The position numbers and the translations under genes are program-made. 64,000 bases of DNA. Origin: Bradyrhizobium sp. SSBR45G. Its GTDB lineage: Bacteria > Pseudomonadota > Alphaproteobacteria > Rhizobiales > Xanthobacteraceae. The notes under the pieces are model-generated. The model was given only the letters and a program-made list of their open reading frames with translations, did no database searches and was not told the DNA's origin. The stretch spans positions 1 through 64,000 of the forward strand of contig NZ_BSCT01000018.1 of the NCBI RefSeq assembly GCF_030159255.1. The letters run 5' to 3'. Shown piece after piece: positions 53,889 to 62,165 of the stretch (position 1 is its first letter; each line of letters starts with the position of its first letter).

Positions 53889-53911
53889 AAAAGCACCACC
53901 CAGAAACCACG

Positions 53912-53938
53912 AAGGCCGCGCATCGCGCGGCCTTTTCA
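53912..53938. terminator. Intrinsic terminator between convergent genes
   Basis: AAGGCCGCG (53912-53920) pairs with CGCGGCCTT (53926-53934) around CATCG, followed by TTCATTT. It can serve both the two-span gene and the convergent gene at 53966. Confidence 0.8.
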
Positions 53939-53965
53939 TTTGAGGACCAGCTGAGGTCGCCGCAA

Positions 53966-54661
53966 TCAGATCGCGGCCGCCACTTTGTCGAGGCCGATGG
54001 TGCGCGCGAGCCGCCGCACCTCATCCTTCTGGTCGTCGCGCAGCTGCCACAACAGCGGCATGGCCGCCGATTTGAGCTGCTGCACCTCGTCGGACTCCGG
54101 ATCGATCGTCACCGCGCCCGGCTTGGCGGCCGCCTGGCGGGCGGTGTGGATCTTGCGGGCGACGGCGCGCAGCGCGCTCTCCACCGCCGGCCAATAATAT
54201 TCCTGGTTCGCCGACAGCCGCAGCCGCTCCTTGATGCCCGCGATCTGGGTATCCGACAGCAGCGAATAGGCCTTCTGCACCTCGGGCTTCAATGGTGCCG
54301 CCGGCGGCTCGCTCCGGGCCAGGATCTTGGACTTCGGCAGGATCGGCTCGGACGCCACGATCGCCGCGGCCGAATTCCGGCTGGCCTCCTTGGCCAGCTC
54401 CGGCTCGGACGGCGCATAGGCATAGGCCTGGCGCAGAGCCCCCTTGGTCGGCCCGCTCGGCTGCTGCACCTCGGCGGCCGCAAGTGTGACCATGGCGAGG
54501 CGGTCACCCTTGGCTTCACGGTTCGACACCGGGCTCTTCGCCACCACTGCCGGCATCATCGCACCCGCCGACGGAACGCTGTCCCGCATCAGGACGCTGG
54601 TCACGGCGCTTACGGCGACCAGAACACCCAGCAAAGCGACAAAAGCGATCGACTTCGTCAC
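53966..54661 (-). CDS. Membrane-anchored protein, hypothetical
   Basis: 231 residues from GTG 54661 with GGAGATTTGC upstream; an ATG eleven codons earlier is less likely. One N-terminal helix (SIAFVALLGVLVAVSAVTSV), then a periplasmic region with a variable middle and a conserved-looking C-terminus (LSDTQIAGIKERLRLSANQE and QLKSAAMPLLWQLRDDQKDE). The latter recalls helical Spy/CpxP-like modules with LTxxQ motifs. Function unknown. Confidence 0.78.
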   Translation of the reverse strand: MTKSIAFVALLGVLVAVSAVTSVLMRDSVPSAGAMMPAVVAKSPVSNREAKGDRLAMVTLAAAEVQQPSGPTKGALRQAYAYAPSEPELAKEASRNSAAAIVASEPILPKSKILARSEPPAAPLKPEVQKAYSLLSDTQIAGIKERLRLSANQEYYWPAVESALRAVARKIHTARQAAAKPGAVTIDPESDEVQQLKSAAMPLLWQLRDDQKDEVRRLARTIGLDKVAAAI

Positions 54662-54785
54662 GCAAATCTCCGTATCCCGGCGGAAACACCGCACTTTGCC
54701 GAAAAGTGGGAGTTAATTAAGGCTTTACGATGCCACAGAAACACGTGAGCCACCATTCTGCCCTGTGAAGATGGCGGATATTTTT

Positions 54786-55052
54786 TCATGCCGCGGAAGA
54801 CAGCTCCGCGGGGATCTGCAGGTCGTAGGCCGCCTGGATGTCGGCGATGATGTCGGACGCCTCCCAAAGGGCGGCCGGTTCCACCGAACGCAGGCTGATG
54901 GTCCAGTTGCCGCCGCGGGCGGTGCGCGGCACGCTCATGATGTCGAACTGGACGTTGCGACACAGCGGATGACGCTGCAGGGCATGCCCGACCCGGATGC
55001 GGATCTCCTCGAGCGTCGCCCGTTCCTTGCCCTGCCCCAACTCGATGCTCAT
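54786..55052 (-). CDS. Small conserved-looking hypothetical protein
   Basis: 88 residues, soluble, mixed alpha/beta (EIRIRVGHALQRHPLCRNVQ; GGNWTISLRSVEPAALWEAS; DIIADIQAAYDLQIP). It has no signal peptide. A regular amino-acid mix and high-GC codon pattern support it as a gene. Family not recognised. Confidence 0.68.
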   Translation of the reverse strand: MSIELGQGKERATLEEIRIRVGHALQRHPLCRNVQFDIMSVPRTARGGNWTISLRSVEPAALWEASDIIADIQAAYDLQIPAELSSAA

Positions 55053-55139
55053 CGCGCCATTCCGCCACGTTCAAACCCGGCGGATTGTGGGACGGGATGG
55101 TTAATGGTGCCTTAAGGACACACACCGCCTGCCGCATCG

Positions 55140-56120
55140 TCAGGAAGCCCCTCGCGGATCGCTGGCGTGGTCGTACTCGTCTGCCGTTCGCGCGATCAGG
55201 TCTGCCACCGACGGAATGTCCGTCACCCCCGACGTCGCATGACCCGCGCTCCAGATGTCGCGCCACCGCGTCGGCCGCGCCTCGCGCGCCCCGACATCGA
55301 TATCCTTGCCGATCTCGATCGCCCCACGCGCCGTCAGCGCCTCCGGGTCGAGCTCCGCCGCCACGATCGACGGCCTGAGCATGCTGGTCGGCAGGCCGGT
55401 GAAGGCTGAGGTCAGCAGGATGTCATCGGCGGAGCTTGTCACCAGCATCGCCTTGTAGCGCGGATCGGCCATGCTCTCCTGCGTGGCGATGAACCTGGTG
55501 CCCATGTAGGCGAGATCGCAGCCCAGCACTTCCGCGGCGCGCAAGCTCACGCCATCGCTGATGCCGCCGGCGAGCACGATGGGCCCGGCGAAGAAACGTC
55601 TGACTGCGCGGACGAAAGCGAACGGGTTGAGCCAGCCGGTCTGCCCACCGGCACCGGCCGTGAGCAGAATGAGACCATCGGCGCCAGCCTCGGCGGCGCG
55701 CTCGGCATGGCGGATCGAGGCGACGTCGGCGAACACCAGCGCCCCCGAATCATGCAGCGGTGCGACCACCGCCTCGGGCGAACCGACCGAGGTAATGACG
55801 AGCTCCGGCCGGTGGCGCAGCAGCACCGCGAGATCGTCCTGGAGGCGGGCGTTGGAGCGGTGCACGATCAGGTTGGGGCAGACCGGCGCGGCGGCCACGC
55901 CGCCGGCATCTGACGCGCGGGCGCGGCGTTCGGCGATCTCGCGCAGCCAGGCGTCGAGCTCGTCGGGCGTTCGGCAGTTCACCGTGGGAAAGGCTCCGAT
56001 CACGCCGCTTGCGCAGGCGGCGCTCACCAGCTCGATCCCCGACACCAGAAACATCGGCGCCGCGATCAGCGGCAGTCGCAGCCGCGCCCGCAGGCCGGTG
56101 AGGCTGTTCAGTTGCGCCAC
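55140..56120 (-). CDS. Nitronate monooxygenase family protein
   Basis: 326 residues, FMN-binding TIM barrel of the 2-nitropropane dioxygenase family. Features are LPLIAAPMFLVSG at the N-terminus, GADGLILLTAGAGGQTGW (FMN phosphate/loop region) and IVLAGGISDGVSLRAAEVLG. It oxidises nitronates to carbonyl compounds in the characterised family members. Length is normal; monocistronic. Exact substrate unknown. Confidence 0.93.
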   Translation of the reverse strand: MAQLNSLTGLRARLRLPLIAAPMFLVSGIELVSAACASGVIGAFPTVNCRTPDELDAWLREIAERRARASDAGGVAAAPVCPNLIVHRSNARLQDDLAVLLRHRPELVITSVGSPEAVVAPLHDSGALVFADVASIRHAERAAEAGADGLILLTAGAGGQTGWLNPFAFVRAVRRFFAGPIVLAGGISDGVSLRAAEVLGCDLAYMGTRFIATQESMADPRYKAMLVTSSADDILLTSAFTGLPTSMLRPSIVAAELDPEALTARGAIEIGKDIDVGAREARPTRWRDIWSAGHATSGVTDIPSVADLIARTADEYDHASDPRGAS

Positions 56121-56175
56121 GTGTCTCTCCCTGATCGCTTGTTTGGATCAGGGATACCGACAGCGGCGCGGGCGA

Positions 56176-56805
56176 TCAATTGTCGCCGAAGAAGCTGAAG
56201 CGCGGCGTGGCCATGTCGACCGGCTGCGCCGCATAGGCCCGCGGCGTCGAATCCTCGCGCACCGCCTGCTCGACGGCCCGCAGATCCTGCTCGCGGCGCT
56301 GCCGGCGGCGCTCCGCAACCTGCCGATGCCGCTCGGCGCGGCGCTGTTCGACGACACGCTTTCGCTCGGTCTCGCGCGTCTTGAGATCGACCTCCTGAGC
56401 CTTCTCTTGGGCCTTCTCCTGAGTCGTGCCCTGCTGCGCCTTTGCCTGCGCATTGTCGGGCACCCCGGCCTGAGTGTCGGATGAAGCGGGAGGCGCCGTC
56501 GTCGCGGGCGCTGCCGCGGCCTGCGGCGAGGCGTTGCCGGCCGACGGCGGTGGCGCCACCGTATCTGTCGTCGCCGGCGTCACCTTGATCGGCGCCGTCG
56601 CAGCCGCCTGAGTGGCGGCCAGATAGGACGTCGCGGCCGGGCTCGGCGACGGTGCATCGGTCGCACGGCGCTCGACCCGTGTCGTCTCCATCGCGGGCGT
56701 CTTCGGATGCATGCTCTCGCCCATCAGCAGTCCGCCGCCCAACCCCGCCGCGACGGCGATCGCAACCGTCCCAGCCCCCGTGAAAAAAGCCGTCGAATTG
56801 CGCAT
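56176..56805 (-). CDS. Membrane-anchored basic coiled-coil protein
   Basis: 209 residues. One N-terminal hydrophobic segment (AFFTGAGTVAIAVAAGLGGGLL) is followed by an Ala/Thr/Pro-rich linker and a long Arg/Glu/Gln-rich helical stretch (about 120-185; KAQEKAQEVDLKTRETERKR). I chose ATG 56805 since AGGAG sits seven bases upstream. It is divergent from the acyl-CoA ligase. Function unknown. Confidence 0.72.
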   Translation of the reverse strand: MRNSTAFFTGAGTVAIAVAAGLGGGLLMGESMHPKTPAMETTRVERRATDAPSPSPAATSYLAATQAAATAPIKVTPATTDTVAPPPSAGNASPQAAAAPATTAPPASSDTQAGVPDNAQAKAQQGTTQEKAQEKAQEVDLKTRETERKRVVEQRRAERHRQVAERRRQRREQDLRAVEQAVREDSTPRAYAAQPVDMATPRFSFFGDN

Positions 56806-56969
56806 GGCCATGCTCCTCATGATAGGGCGGCAACGTCCCGCACGCGACGATGTTCCGGCTCGCGGGCAATAGCTCTCGCGCCGGGTTGAGCGCGACCGGC
56901 ATTCTGCTAGCCTTCGTTCCAAGCCCCGCGACGTCGACAACGATCAGGGGCATCCCGGGAGGACATCGC

Positions 56970-58532
56970 ATGAGCCATCAGCTCCATTCATTTCCGGTCG
57001 TCTGCGAGCAGACCCTCCTGACGCTGTCGCGCCATCCGCAGCGCACCGCGTTCAGCTGGCCAGGCGGTTCCTTGTCCTACCAGGGCGCCATCGACCTGAT
57101 CGGGCGCATGCAGAGCGTGTTCATGCGCCTCGCCCTGCCGCCGGGAACACGGGTCGCGTTCCTCACCGCCAACCGCGCCGATTCGTGGTGCGCCGGCATG
57201 GCGGCGCAGTTGTCGCGGCTCGCCATCACCTGGCTGCATCCGCTGGGATCGCTCGACGACCAGCTGTTCCAGCTGTCGGATTCGGAGTCGCAGGTGCTGG
57301 TCGTCGACGCCGCGGCGTTCCGCGATCGCGGCGGCGAGCTGGCCTCCCGCGCCGACGGCGTGCGTCACGTCTTCACGCTTGGGCCGGCGGACTACGGCGC
57401 CGACCTGCTTGTCGCGATCGAACAGGCCGGCTATGCCAGCGCACGCAATTTCGCCACTCCCGATGACATCGCGACCTTGAACTACACCGGCGGCACCACC
57501 GGAAAATCGAAAGGCGCGCTGCGCCATCATCGTGAATATGGCGGCTTCGCCACCGCGATCCTGGCCGATTTCGAGATCCCGGAGCAGGCCCGCTATCTGA
57601 CGGTGGCGCCGATCAGCCATGTCGCCGGCACCAAGGTGCTGCCGACCTTGATGCGCGGCGGCACCGTGCACATGCTCAGGGGATTCGACCCCGAAGCCGT
57701 GCTCAAGACCATCGAACGCGAGCGCATCAACTTCACGCTGTTCGTGCCGACCATGATCTACGTGCTGCTCGATCACCCCGCGCTGGCCAAGACCGACCTC
57801 TCCTCGCTCGAGCTCGTGCTGTATGGCGCGTCCGCAATGTCGCCGACGCAGCTGGTCGAAGGCATCGAGCGCATCGGCCCGGTGTTCTCGCAGCTCTACG
57901 GCCAGACCGAGTGCTATCCGGTCTCGGTGCTGCGCAAGGCCGATCATGATCCGAAGCAGCCGGAGCTGTTCCTGTCGTGCGGCTTTCCGATCGCGGCCTG
58001 CGATGTCAAGATCCTCGATGACGATGATCAGGAGGTCGCACAGGGCGAAGCCGGCGAGATCTGCGTGCGCGCGCCGCATGTCATGACGGAATATTGGAAA
58101 CGGCCAGAGACAACGGCCGAGACCCTGAAGAACGGCTGGCTGCACACCGGCGACATCGCCCGCCGCGACGAGCGCGGCTATTTGTACATCCTCGACCGCA
58201 AGAAGGACATGATCGTCTCCGGCGGCTTCAACATTTTTCCGCGCGAGATCGAGGATGTGCTGACCCAGCATGCTGATGTGGCGATGTGCGCCGTGGTCGG
58301 CGTGCCCGACGACAAATGGGGCGAGGCGGTCACCGCGATCGTCGTGCCGCGCGCCGGCGCAGAGCCGAATGCCGCCGAACTGATCGAGCTGGTGAAGGCG
58401 CGCAAGGGCTCGGCACATGCGCCCAAGCGCATCGAGTTCGTCAAGGAGCTGCCGATGACCGGCGTCGGCAAGATCGACAAGAAGGTGCTGCGCGCACGCT
58501 ATTGGGAAGGACGCGGACGGATGGTGGGATAG
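56970..58532 (+). CDS. AMP-forming acyl-CoA ligase
   Basis: 520 residues. Motifs are intact: P-loop YTGGTTGKSKGA, YGQTECYPV, GWLHTGDIARRDERGYLYIL, the hinge DRKKDMIVSGG and the C-terminal catalytic Lys in TGVGKIDKKVL. It activates a carboxylic acid to acyl-AMP and then acyl-CoA. GGGAGGACATCGC precedes the ATG. It is an intact relative of the interrupted ligase at 12867. The acid it uses is not predictable. Confidence 0.93.
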   Translation: MSHQLHSFPVVCEQTLLTLSRHPQRTAFSWPGGSLSYQGAIDLIGRMQSVFMRLALPPGTRVAFLTANRADSWCAGMAAQLSRLAITWLHPLGSLDDQLFQLSDSESQVLVVDAAAFRDRGGELASRADGVRHVFTLGPADYGADLLVAIEQAGYASARNFATPDDIATLNYTGGTTGKSKGALRHHREYGGFATAILADFEIPEQARYLTVAPISHVAGTKVLPTLMRGGTVHMLRGFDPEAVLKTIERERINFTLFVPTMIYVLLDHPALAKTDLSSLELVLYGASAMSPTQLVEGIERIGPVFSQLYGQTECYPVSVLRKADHDPKQPELFLSCGFPIAACDVKILDDDDQEVAQGEAGEICVRAPHVMTEYWKRPETTAETLKNGWLHTGDIARRDERGYLYILDRKKDMIVSGGFNIFPREIEDVLTQHADVAMCAVVGVPDDKWGEAVTAIVVPRAGAEPNAAELIELVKARKGSAHAPKRIEFVKELPMTGVGKIDKKVLRARYWEGRGRMVG

Positions 58533-58558
58533 CTCCACGGCGTACGGCCTCACCTCCT

Positions 58559-58641
58559 CGTCATTGCGAGGCGCCCTTGCGCCAAAGCAATCCAGAGCGG
58601 CATGCGCGACCCTGGATTGCTTCGCTTCGCTCGCAATGACG
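58559..58641. repeat. Palindromic interspersed element 1
   Basis: Ends CGTCATTGCGAG and CTCGCAATGACG are perfect inverted repeats, and inner AAGCAATCCAG pairs with CTGGATTGCTT, giving an 83-base foldable unit just after the acyl-CoA ligase gene. This type of element is common in this bacterial group. Confidence 0.8.
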
Positions 58642-58757
58642 AAGAACCAAAGACACGGCTCACACGCCCGTGGCGATTCATGATCGAGCAAAGGCTCTCT
58701 CACGCCGCTCCCAAAAAGCGATTGCGTGAACTCCGCTCGTAGCTCCCGCACTCCGCT

Positions 58758-58887
58758 GTCGTCCCGGGCAAGCGAAGCGCGACCCGGGATCCATAACCAC
58801 AGGGCGACGTCGTGAGCGCAGGTGGATCGACCCGCGTGCCTCGAACATCGGCCTGTGGTTATGGGTCCCGGCGTTCGCCGGGACGAC
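58758..58887. repeat. Palindromic interspersed element 2
   Basis: A 130-base unit. GTCGTCCCGG at the left end pairs with CCGGGACGAC at the right, and CCATAACCACAGG pairs with CCTGTGGTTATGG, so the whole unit can fold into a long hairpin. Different in sequence from element 1. Confidence 0.8.
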
Positions 58888-59027
58888 ACTCTTTGTGTGG
58901 CGCGAGACTCGCCACCGCGTTCCGCTGTCTCCAAACAACACTGAAGCGTTGCCCCCTTGCAGACGTGACATTGCTGCCTCGCGGCGCATCTGCGCCCGAG
59001 TGTTGTTGAATTCGTCCCCTCCAACCA

Positions 59028-59420
59028 ACGGAGGGTGCAGGGAAGGCCAGGCCTCGACCGAGGCCTGCGGTCCGCGTGCAGCAAAAAAGCACGCGGCAGA
59101 ACCACAGGTTCGGCCGGAAACCCGGCCCTCCCTGCGCGACGGCTTTACGAATTATACGCAGTCTCCCCGGCGACCGGCTCGTTTGCCACCGTCGTCCCGC
59201 TAGCTGCCCGCTGGGCATGCTCGCGAAACTTGACCTCAGCGTCGGGAGGCCAGGACCCTGCGACTTCAACGTCCGCGACGTGGCGTACGTCGGCATGCTC
59301 TGAGCACGCTGCGCCCCATCGCGGCCACCGCATCCCACCTCAACGCATCGTGACGTTCGCGAAGCGCCCCTCGTCAGTGAGGCGGGATGGGGAGAGGATA
59401 AGCATCGATTTCTGAAAATT
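59028..59420 (+). repeat. Interspersed repeat, copy B
   Basis: About 393 bases aligning with copy A at 29817-30193 in the same orientation. Its hairpin reads CCGCGTGC (59072-59079) and GCACGCGG (59089-59096) around AGCAAAAAA; versus copy A one base pair is swapped C-G to G-C. No frame is shared with copy A. Confidence 0.85.
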
Positions 59421-59606
59421 CAAATAGGAACATTTTTCACGGATCATCTGGACAGGCCAAATCAGCTTGAAACGACAATCGAATTTCGCATTCCGGCGCA
59501 CGCATGTTTGCCGAGCGATGTACGCCGCGAGGTCTCCGTTGTGAGCAAAACCGTGCCCGTCGGCCAAATCACCTCACCGCAGCCGTCAGCCCCATCATGC
59601 GCCGTA

Positions 59607-60086
59607 TTACTTCAGCAAGCCGCCCCCGTAGCGGAGATCATAGACGACACGGCCGGACTGGAAGACCGTCTCAGCGCCGACGAAGCGGGCGAGATCGCCC
59701 TCGCTCTCGTTGCGGTAGCTCAGGTCATCGACGGCAAACGACGCTGGCCCACGATAGGGACGATCGACATCGACTCGGAGAAGCGCCTTCCGGAGAAAGG
59801 CATAGACCGCAACGATCAAGCCCCTGTCCGACAGGTCCGGGCGAATGCCTCCATGGTACGACATCGACCATATGACCCTCGTCTCCCTCGACACCGTTTC
59901 CTGACCGACGAAATATCCCATGCCGAAATAGATATCCCGATAGGCAAACCGCCCGGCTTGGTAGTCGAGCTGCTTCGATCCCTCGAGCAAAGGTGAGGCC
60001 ACGCTCGCGTCATCGTCGAGGCCGGCATAGGTGCGCTTCTTGGCTTCGACGAGAAAAGCCGCTAGTTCGTCGAGGTCGATCGTCAT
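59607..60086 (-). CDS. DUF5680 domain protein
   Basis: 159 residues: starts DLDELAAFLVEAKKRTYAGL, then SKQLDYQAGRFAYRDIYFGM and QETVSRETRVIWSMSYHGG, the pattern of DUF5680 proteins, which often sit C-terminal to helix-turn-helix domains; here it stands alone. The ATG at 60086 has AGGAGGGG upstream. The last residues (VVYDLRYGGGLLK) match the family end. Likely a small ligand-sensing or binding fold; the role is unknown. Confidence 0.82.
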   Translation of the reverse strand: MTIDLDELAAFLVEAKKRTYAGLDDDASVASPLLEGSKQLDYQAGRFAYRDIYFGMGYFVGQETVSRETRVIWSMSYHGGIRPDLSDRGLIVAVYAFLRKALLRVDVDRPYRGPASFAVDDLSYRNESEGDLARFVGAETVFQSGRVVYDLRYGGGLLK

Positions 60087-60217
60087 CGTCTTGTCCCCTC
60101 CTGAGCTTGCGGCACCACACGCTGATCGGATGGCCTCCGGCCGTCCGTTGGTGCGCCTCGCCAAACCGGACTCATCATACGACATGCAAGGCTGGGCGAC
60201 AGACGTGATCCACGATC

Positions 60218-61348
60218 TCACAGCACATGCAGCGCGCGGCGCGACGGCGCGAGCGGGAGCCAGTCCGGGATACGGCGCTTGGCGAGCCAATAGGGCCGCC
60301 ACAGCGTTCGCCAGGTGACCACACTCAAGGGCGCTTTATCCCAATTGATGAAGCCGGTCTCGATGTGGAGCAGGTCGTTCATGTGCAGCCATCGGCGCGA
60401 AGCCCACCACAGCTCGCGCGACACGGGTGCGTTGCCCGGGCCCTTGAGCTGGACGACATTCAGCAGAGGGTCGCCCCGACGCACGGCGACCTCCAATGTC
60501 GCGACCCGTTCACCGCCGCAACGGACACTCCATAGTCGCGACGCGTGATGGGACAGCTTGTAGCCATAGCTTCGAACGCAATTGCGCATGGCGACCGACT
60601 CGTCGGCGATGGCGGCGATGTCGTTCAGCGGACGGAATTCGTAATCTCCAACCCGGCCCGGACTGACCCAGGTGTCATGGACCGAACCGCTGGCGAGTTC
60701 GGCATGCAGAGTGACGACGGTCCTCCACGCCGAGGCGGCGGCGAGTGCGGTGTCGAGGTTCATGTCCGGCGTCCAAGGCTGCTCGACGAGTTCGCGGCCG
60801 TAACCCCCAGCCTGCCCCGAAAACCAGATCCAGAGACCGACGAGACGAATACGATCGAGGCTCTGCGCCCGCGGCGCGCGCAAGGACTCGCGGGCGATCC
60901 AGACAGAAGCGGCGTCGTGCGCAATCGCCGCCATGTCGGCGACGAGCTGCAGCCAGCGCGGCATCAGCTTCGGCGAGCGCGGCAGGTGATTGGCGATCTG
61001 GCGGCGGAACAGTTCGCCGTCCGGCAGGGGAACGATCGGCTGCACGAACGCCTCCGGCGGCAGCTTGCGCAGCCACATCGGAATGCCGGCGGATGTCGCA
61101 GCCGCCGCAAGCGGACGTCCGGCGATCACGCAGGCGATCGCCGGTTCCGGATCGACATGTCGGCGCGGCACCGCGAGCGCAAACAGGAGGGCCGGAAAGC
61201 TCAAAGCGAGGTCGGCGAGATGGGGATGGCGCATCGCGCATTCGCGCACGCGGGATTGGTAGCGGGACGCATAGCGCCGCAGCCGGCGTTCACGCATATC
61301 GGAACGCTCCGGCTCCCGGCGGGGAGTCAGAAGGAGATTGGATGTCAT
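60218..61348 (-). CDS. PcfJ-like protein
   Basis: 376 residues. The C-terminal half has the PcfJ-like pattern MRNCVRSYGYKL, then RLWSVRCGGERVATLEVAV, LLNVVQLKGPGNAPVS. PcfJ-like domains were first noted on conjugative plasmids and are also chromosomal; the role is unclear. The N-terminal half is helical and basic. A TTG at 61363 is possible but I use ATG 61348. No partner genes of conjugation are nearby. Confidence 0.72.
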   Translation of the reverse strand: MTSNLLLTPRREPERSDMRERRLRRYASRYQSRVRECAMRHPHLADLALSFPALLFALAVPRRHVDPEPAIACVIAGRPLAAAATSAGIPMWLRKLPPEAFVQPIVPLPDGELFRRQIANHLPRSPKLMPRWLQLVADMAAIAHDAASVWIARESLRAPRAQSLDRIRLVGLWIWFSGQAGGYGRELVEQPWTPDMNLDTALAAASAWRTVVTLHAELASGSVHDTWVSPGRVGDYEFRPLNDIAAIADESVAMRNCVRSYGYKLSHHASRLWSVRCGGERVATLEVAVRRGDPLLNVVQLKGPGNAPVSRELWWASRRWLHMNDLLHIETGFINWDKAPLSVVTWRTLWRPYWLAKRRIPDWLPLAPSRRALHVL

Positions 61349-61588
61349 GACACGACTGTTCAAGCGCAGGCCATGAAGGCCGCGAGCGGTTCGGTGAGAT
61401 GTGAGAGTGTCAAATCGTAACCGGGACGATCATCCCGGCAGCTGCGTCAATGATCGCGCAGTGAGCCCGGGAAGCGCGTGAGTCTGGACATCGTCGCCTC
61501 CTGCGTTGAAATTTGGATGGGGCTCTCTATCCTGTTTCGCGTTCCTGCGCAACTGAGCGTGGGCACTCGACCTTGAACGAAGGGGCCG

Positions 61589-61990
61589 ATGGCCTGGCAA
61601 CGCGTCTATACTGTCAACGACTACTACGACGGGCCCCGCCTCGGGTTGGCGGATGTCGACGGCGTTCCGCACATCTACGAGGCGGAATTCAACCATAGCA
61701 CGGAGGAATATGGCGACACCTATTTCGTCTCGCCTGTCGATGAGCAACTCTTCGCTCTCATCCTCGAAGACTGGGACATCTGGCTGCGCTGGGAAACGGC
61801 GTTCAAGCGCGGCGAGGTCGCGCTTGACACGCATCCCGCCCTGCCCGGCGACCGCGAGCGACATGAGGCGCTGAAGATTGCCATCGGCGATCGCCTGAAA
61901 GCCGACCGCGCATGCGCTCGATACAAGCGGGCTCGCTTTGGCGTCTCGCCGAACCGCGAAACGATCGTCGAGTGGTTCGACGTCGACTGA
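61589..61990 (+). CDS. Small conserved-looking hypothetical protein
   Basis: 133 residues, soluble: VYTVNDYYDGPRLGLADVDG, PHIYEAEFNHSTEEYGDTYF, LEDWDIWLRWETAFKRGE. AAGGGGCCG directly precedes the ATG. The mix of residues is that of a true protein and it probably binds or modifies something in the cytoplasm, but I do not recognise the family. Confidence 0.75.
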   Translation: MAWQRVYTVNDYYDGPRLGLADVDGVPHIYEAEFNHSTEEYGDTYFVSPVDEQLFALILEDWDIWLRWETAFKRGEVALDTHPALPGDRERHEALKIAIGDRLKADRACARYKRARFGVSPNRETIVEWFDVD

Positions 61991-62111
61991 CTGATGCTTG
62001 CGGCCGATCCTGTGGTCGGGGTCTCTCAGACATGCCCCACCATTGACCGCCGCAAGCGCTCTTGTGAGGCAGCTGCGCCTCAATCCGAGCAGGCGGCTGG
62101 ATCAACCTCGA

Positions 62112-62141
62112 TGGAACAAGGGGAGCCTGCAGGCTCCCCTT
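62112..62141 (-). terminator. Hairpin downstream of the porin gene
   Basis: AAGGGGAGCC (62118-62127) and GGCTCCCCTT (62132-62141) form a perfect 10-bp stem with a TGCA loop, 25 bases after the porin stop. On the minus strand it is followed by GTTCC, so the T-run is weak, but position suggests termination. Confidence 0.65.
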
Positions 62142-62165
62142 CCGCATCGTCTTCCTCTCGAGCGC

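Larger units (their letters stand above)
58533..59606. other. Gene-free 1.1-kb region of interspersed repeats
   Basis: Three different elements sit one after another (58559, 58758, 59028). The overlapping long frames are arginine-rich and arise from these repeats, so I call no genes. The final 190 bases (59421-59606) are AT-richer and show no clear signal. Confidence 0.65.

Noticed and set aside
58859..59338. A 159-residue minus-strand frame
   Set aside because: It runs through two different repeat elements and has no family features.
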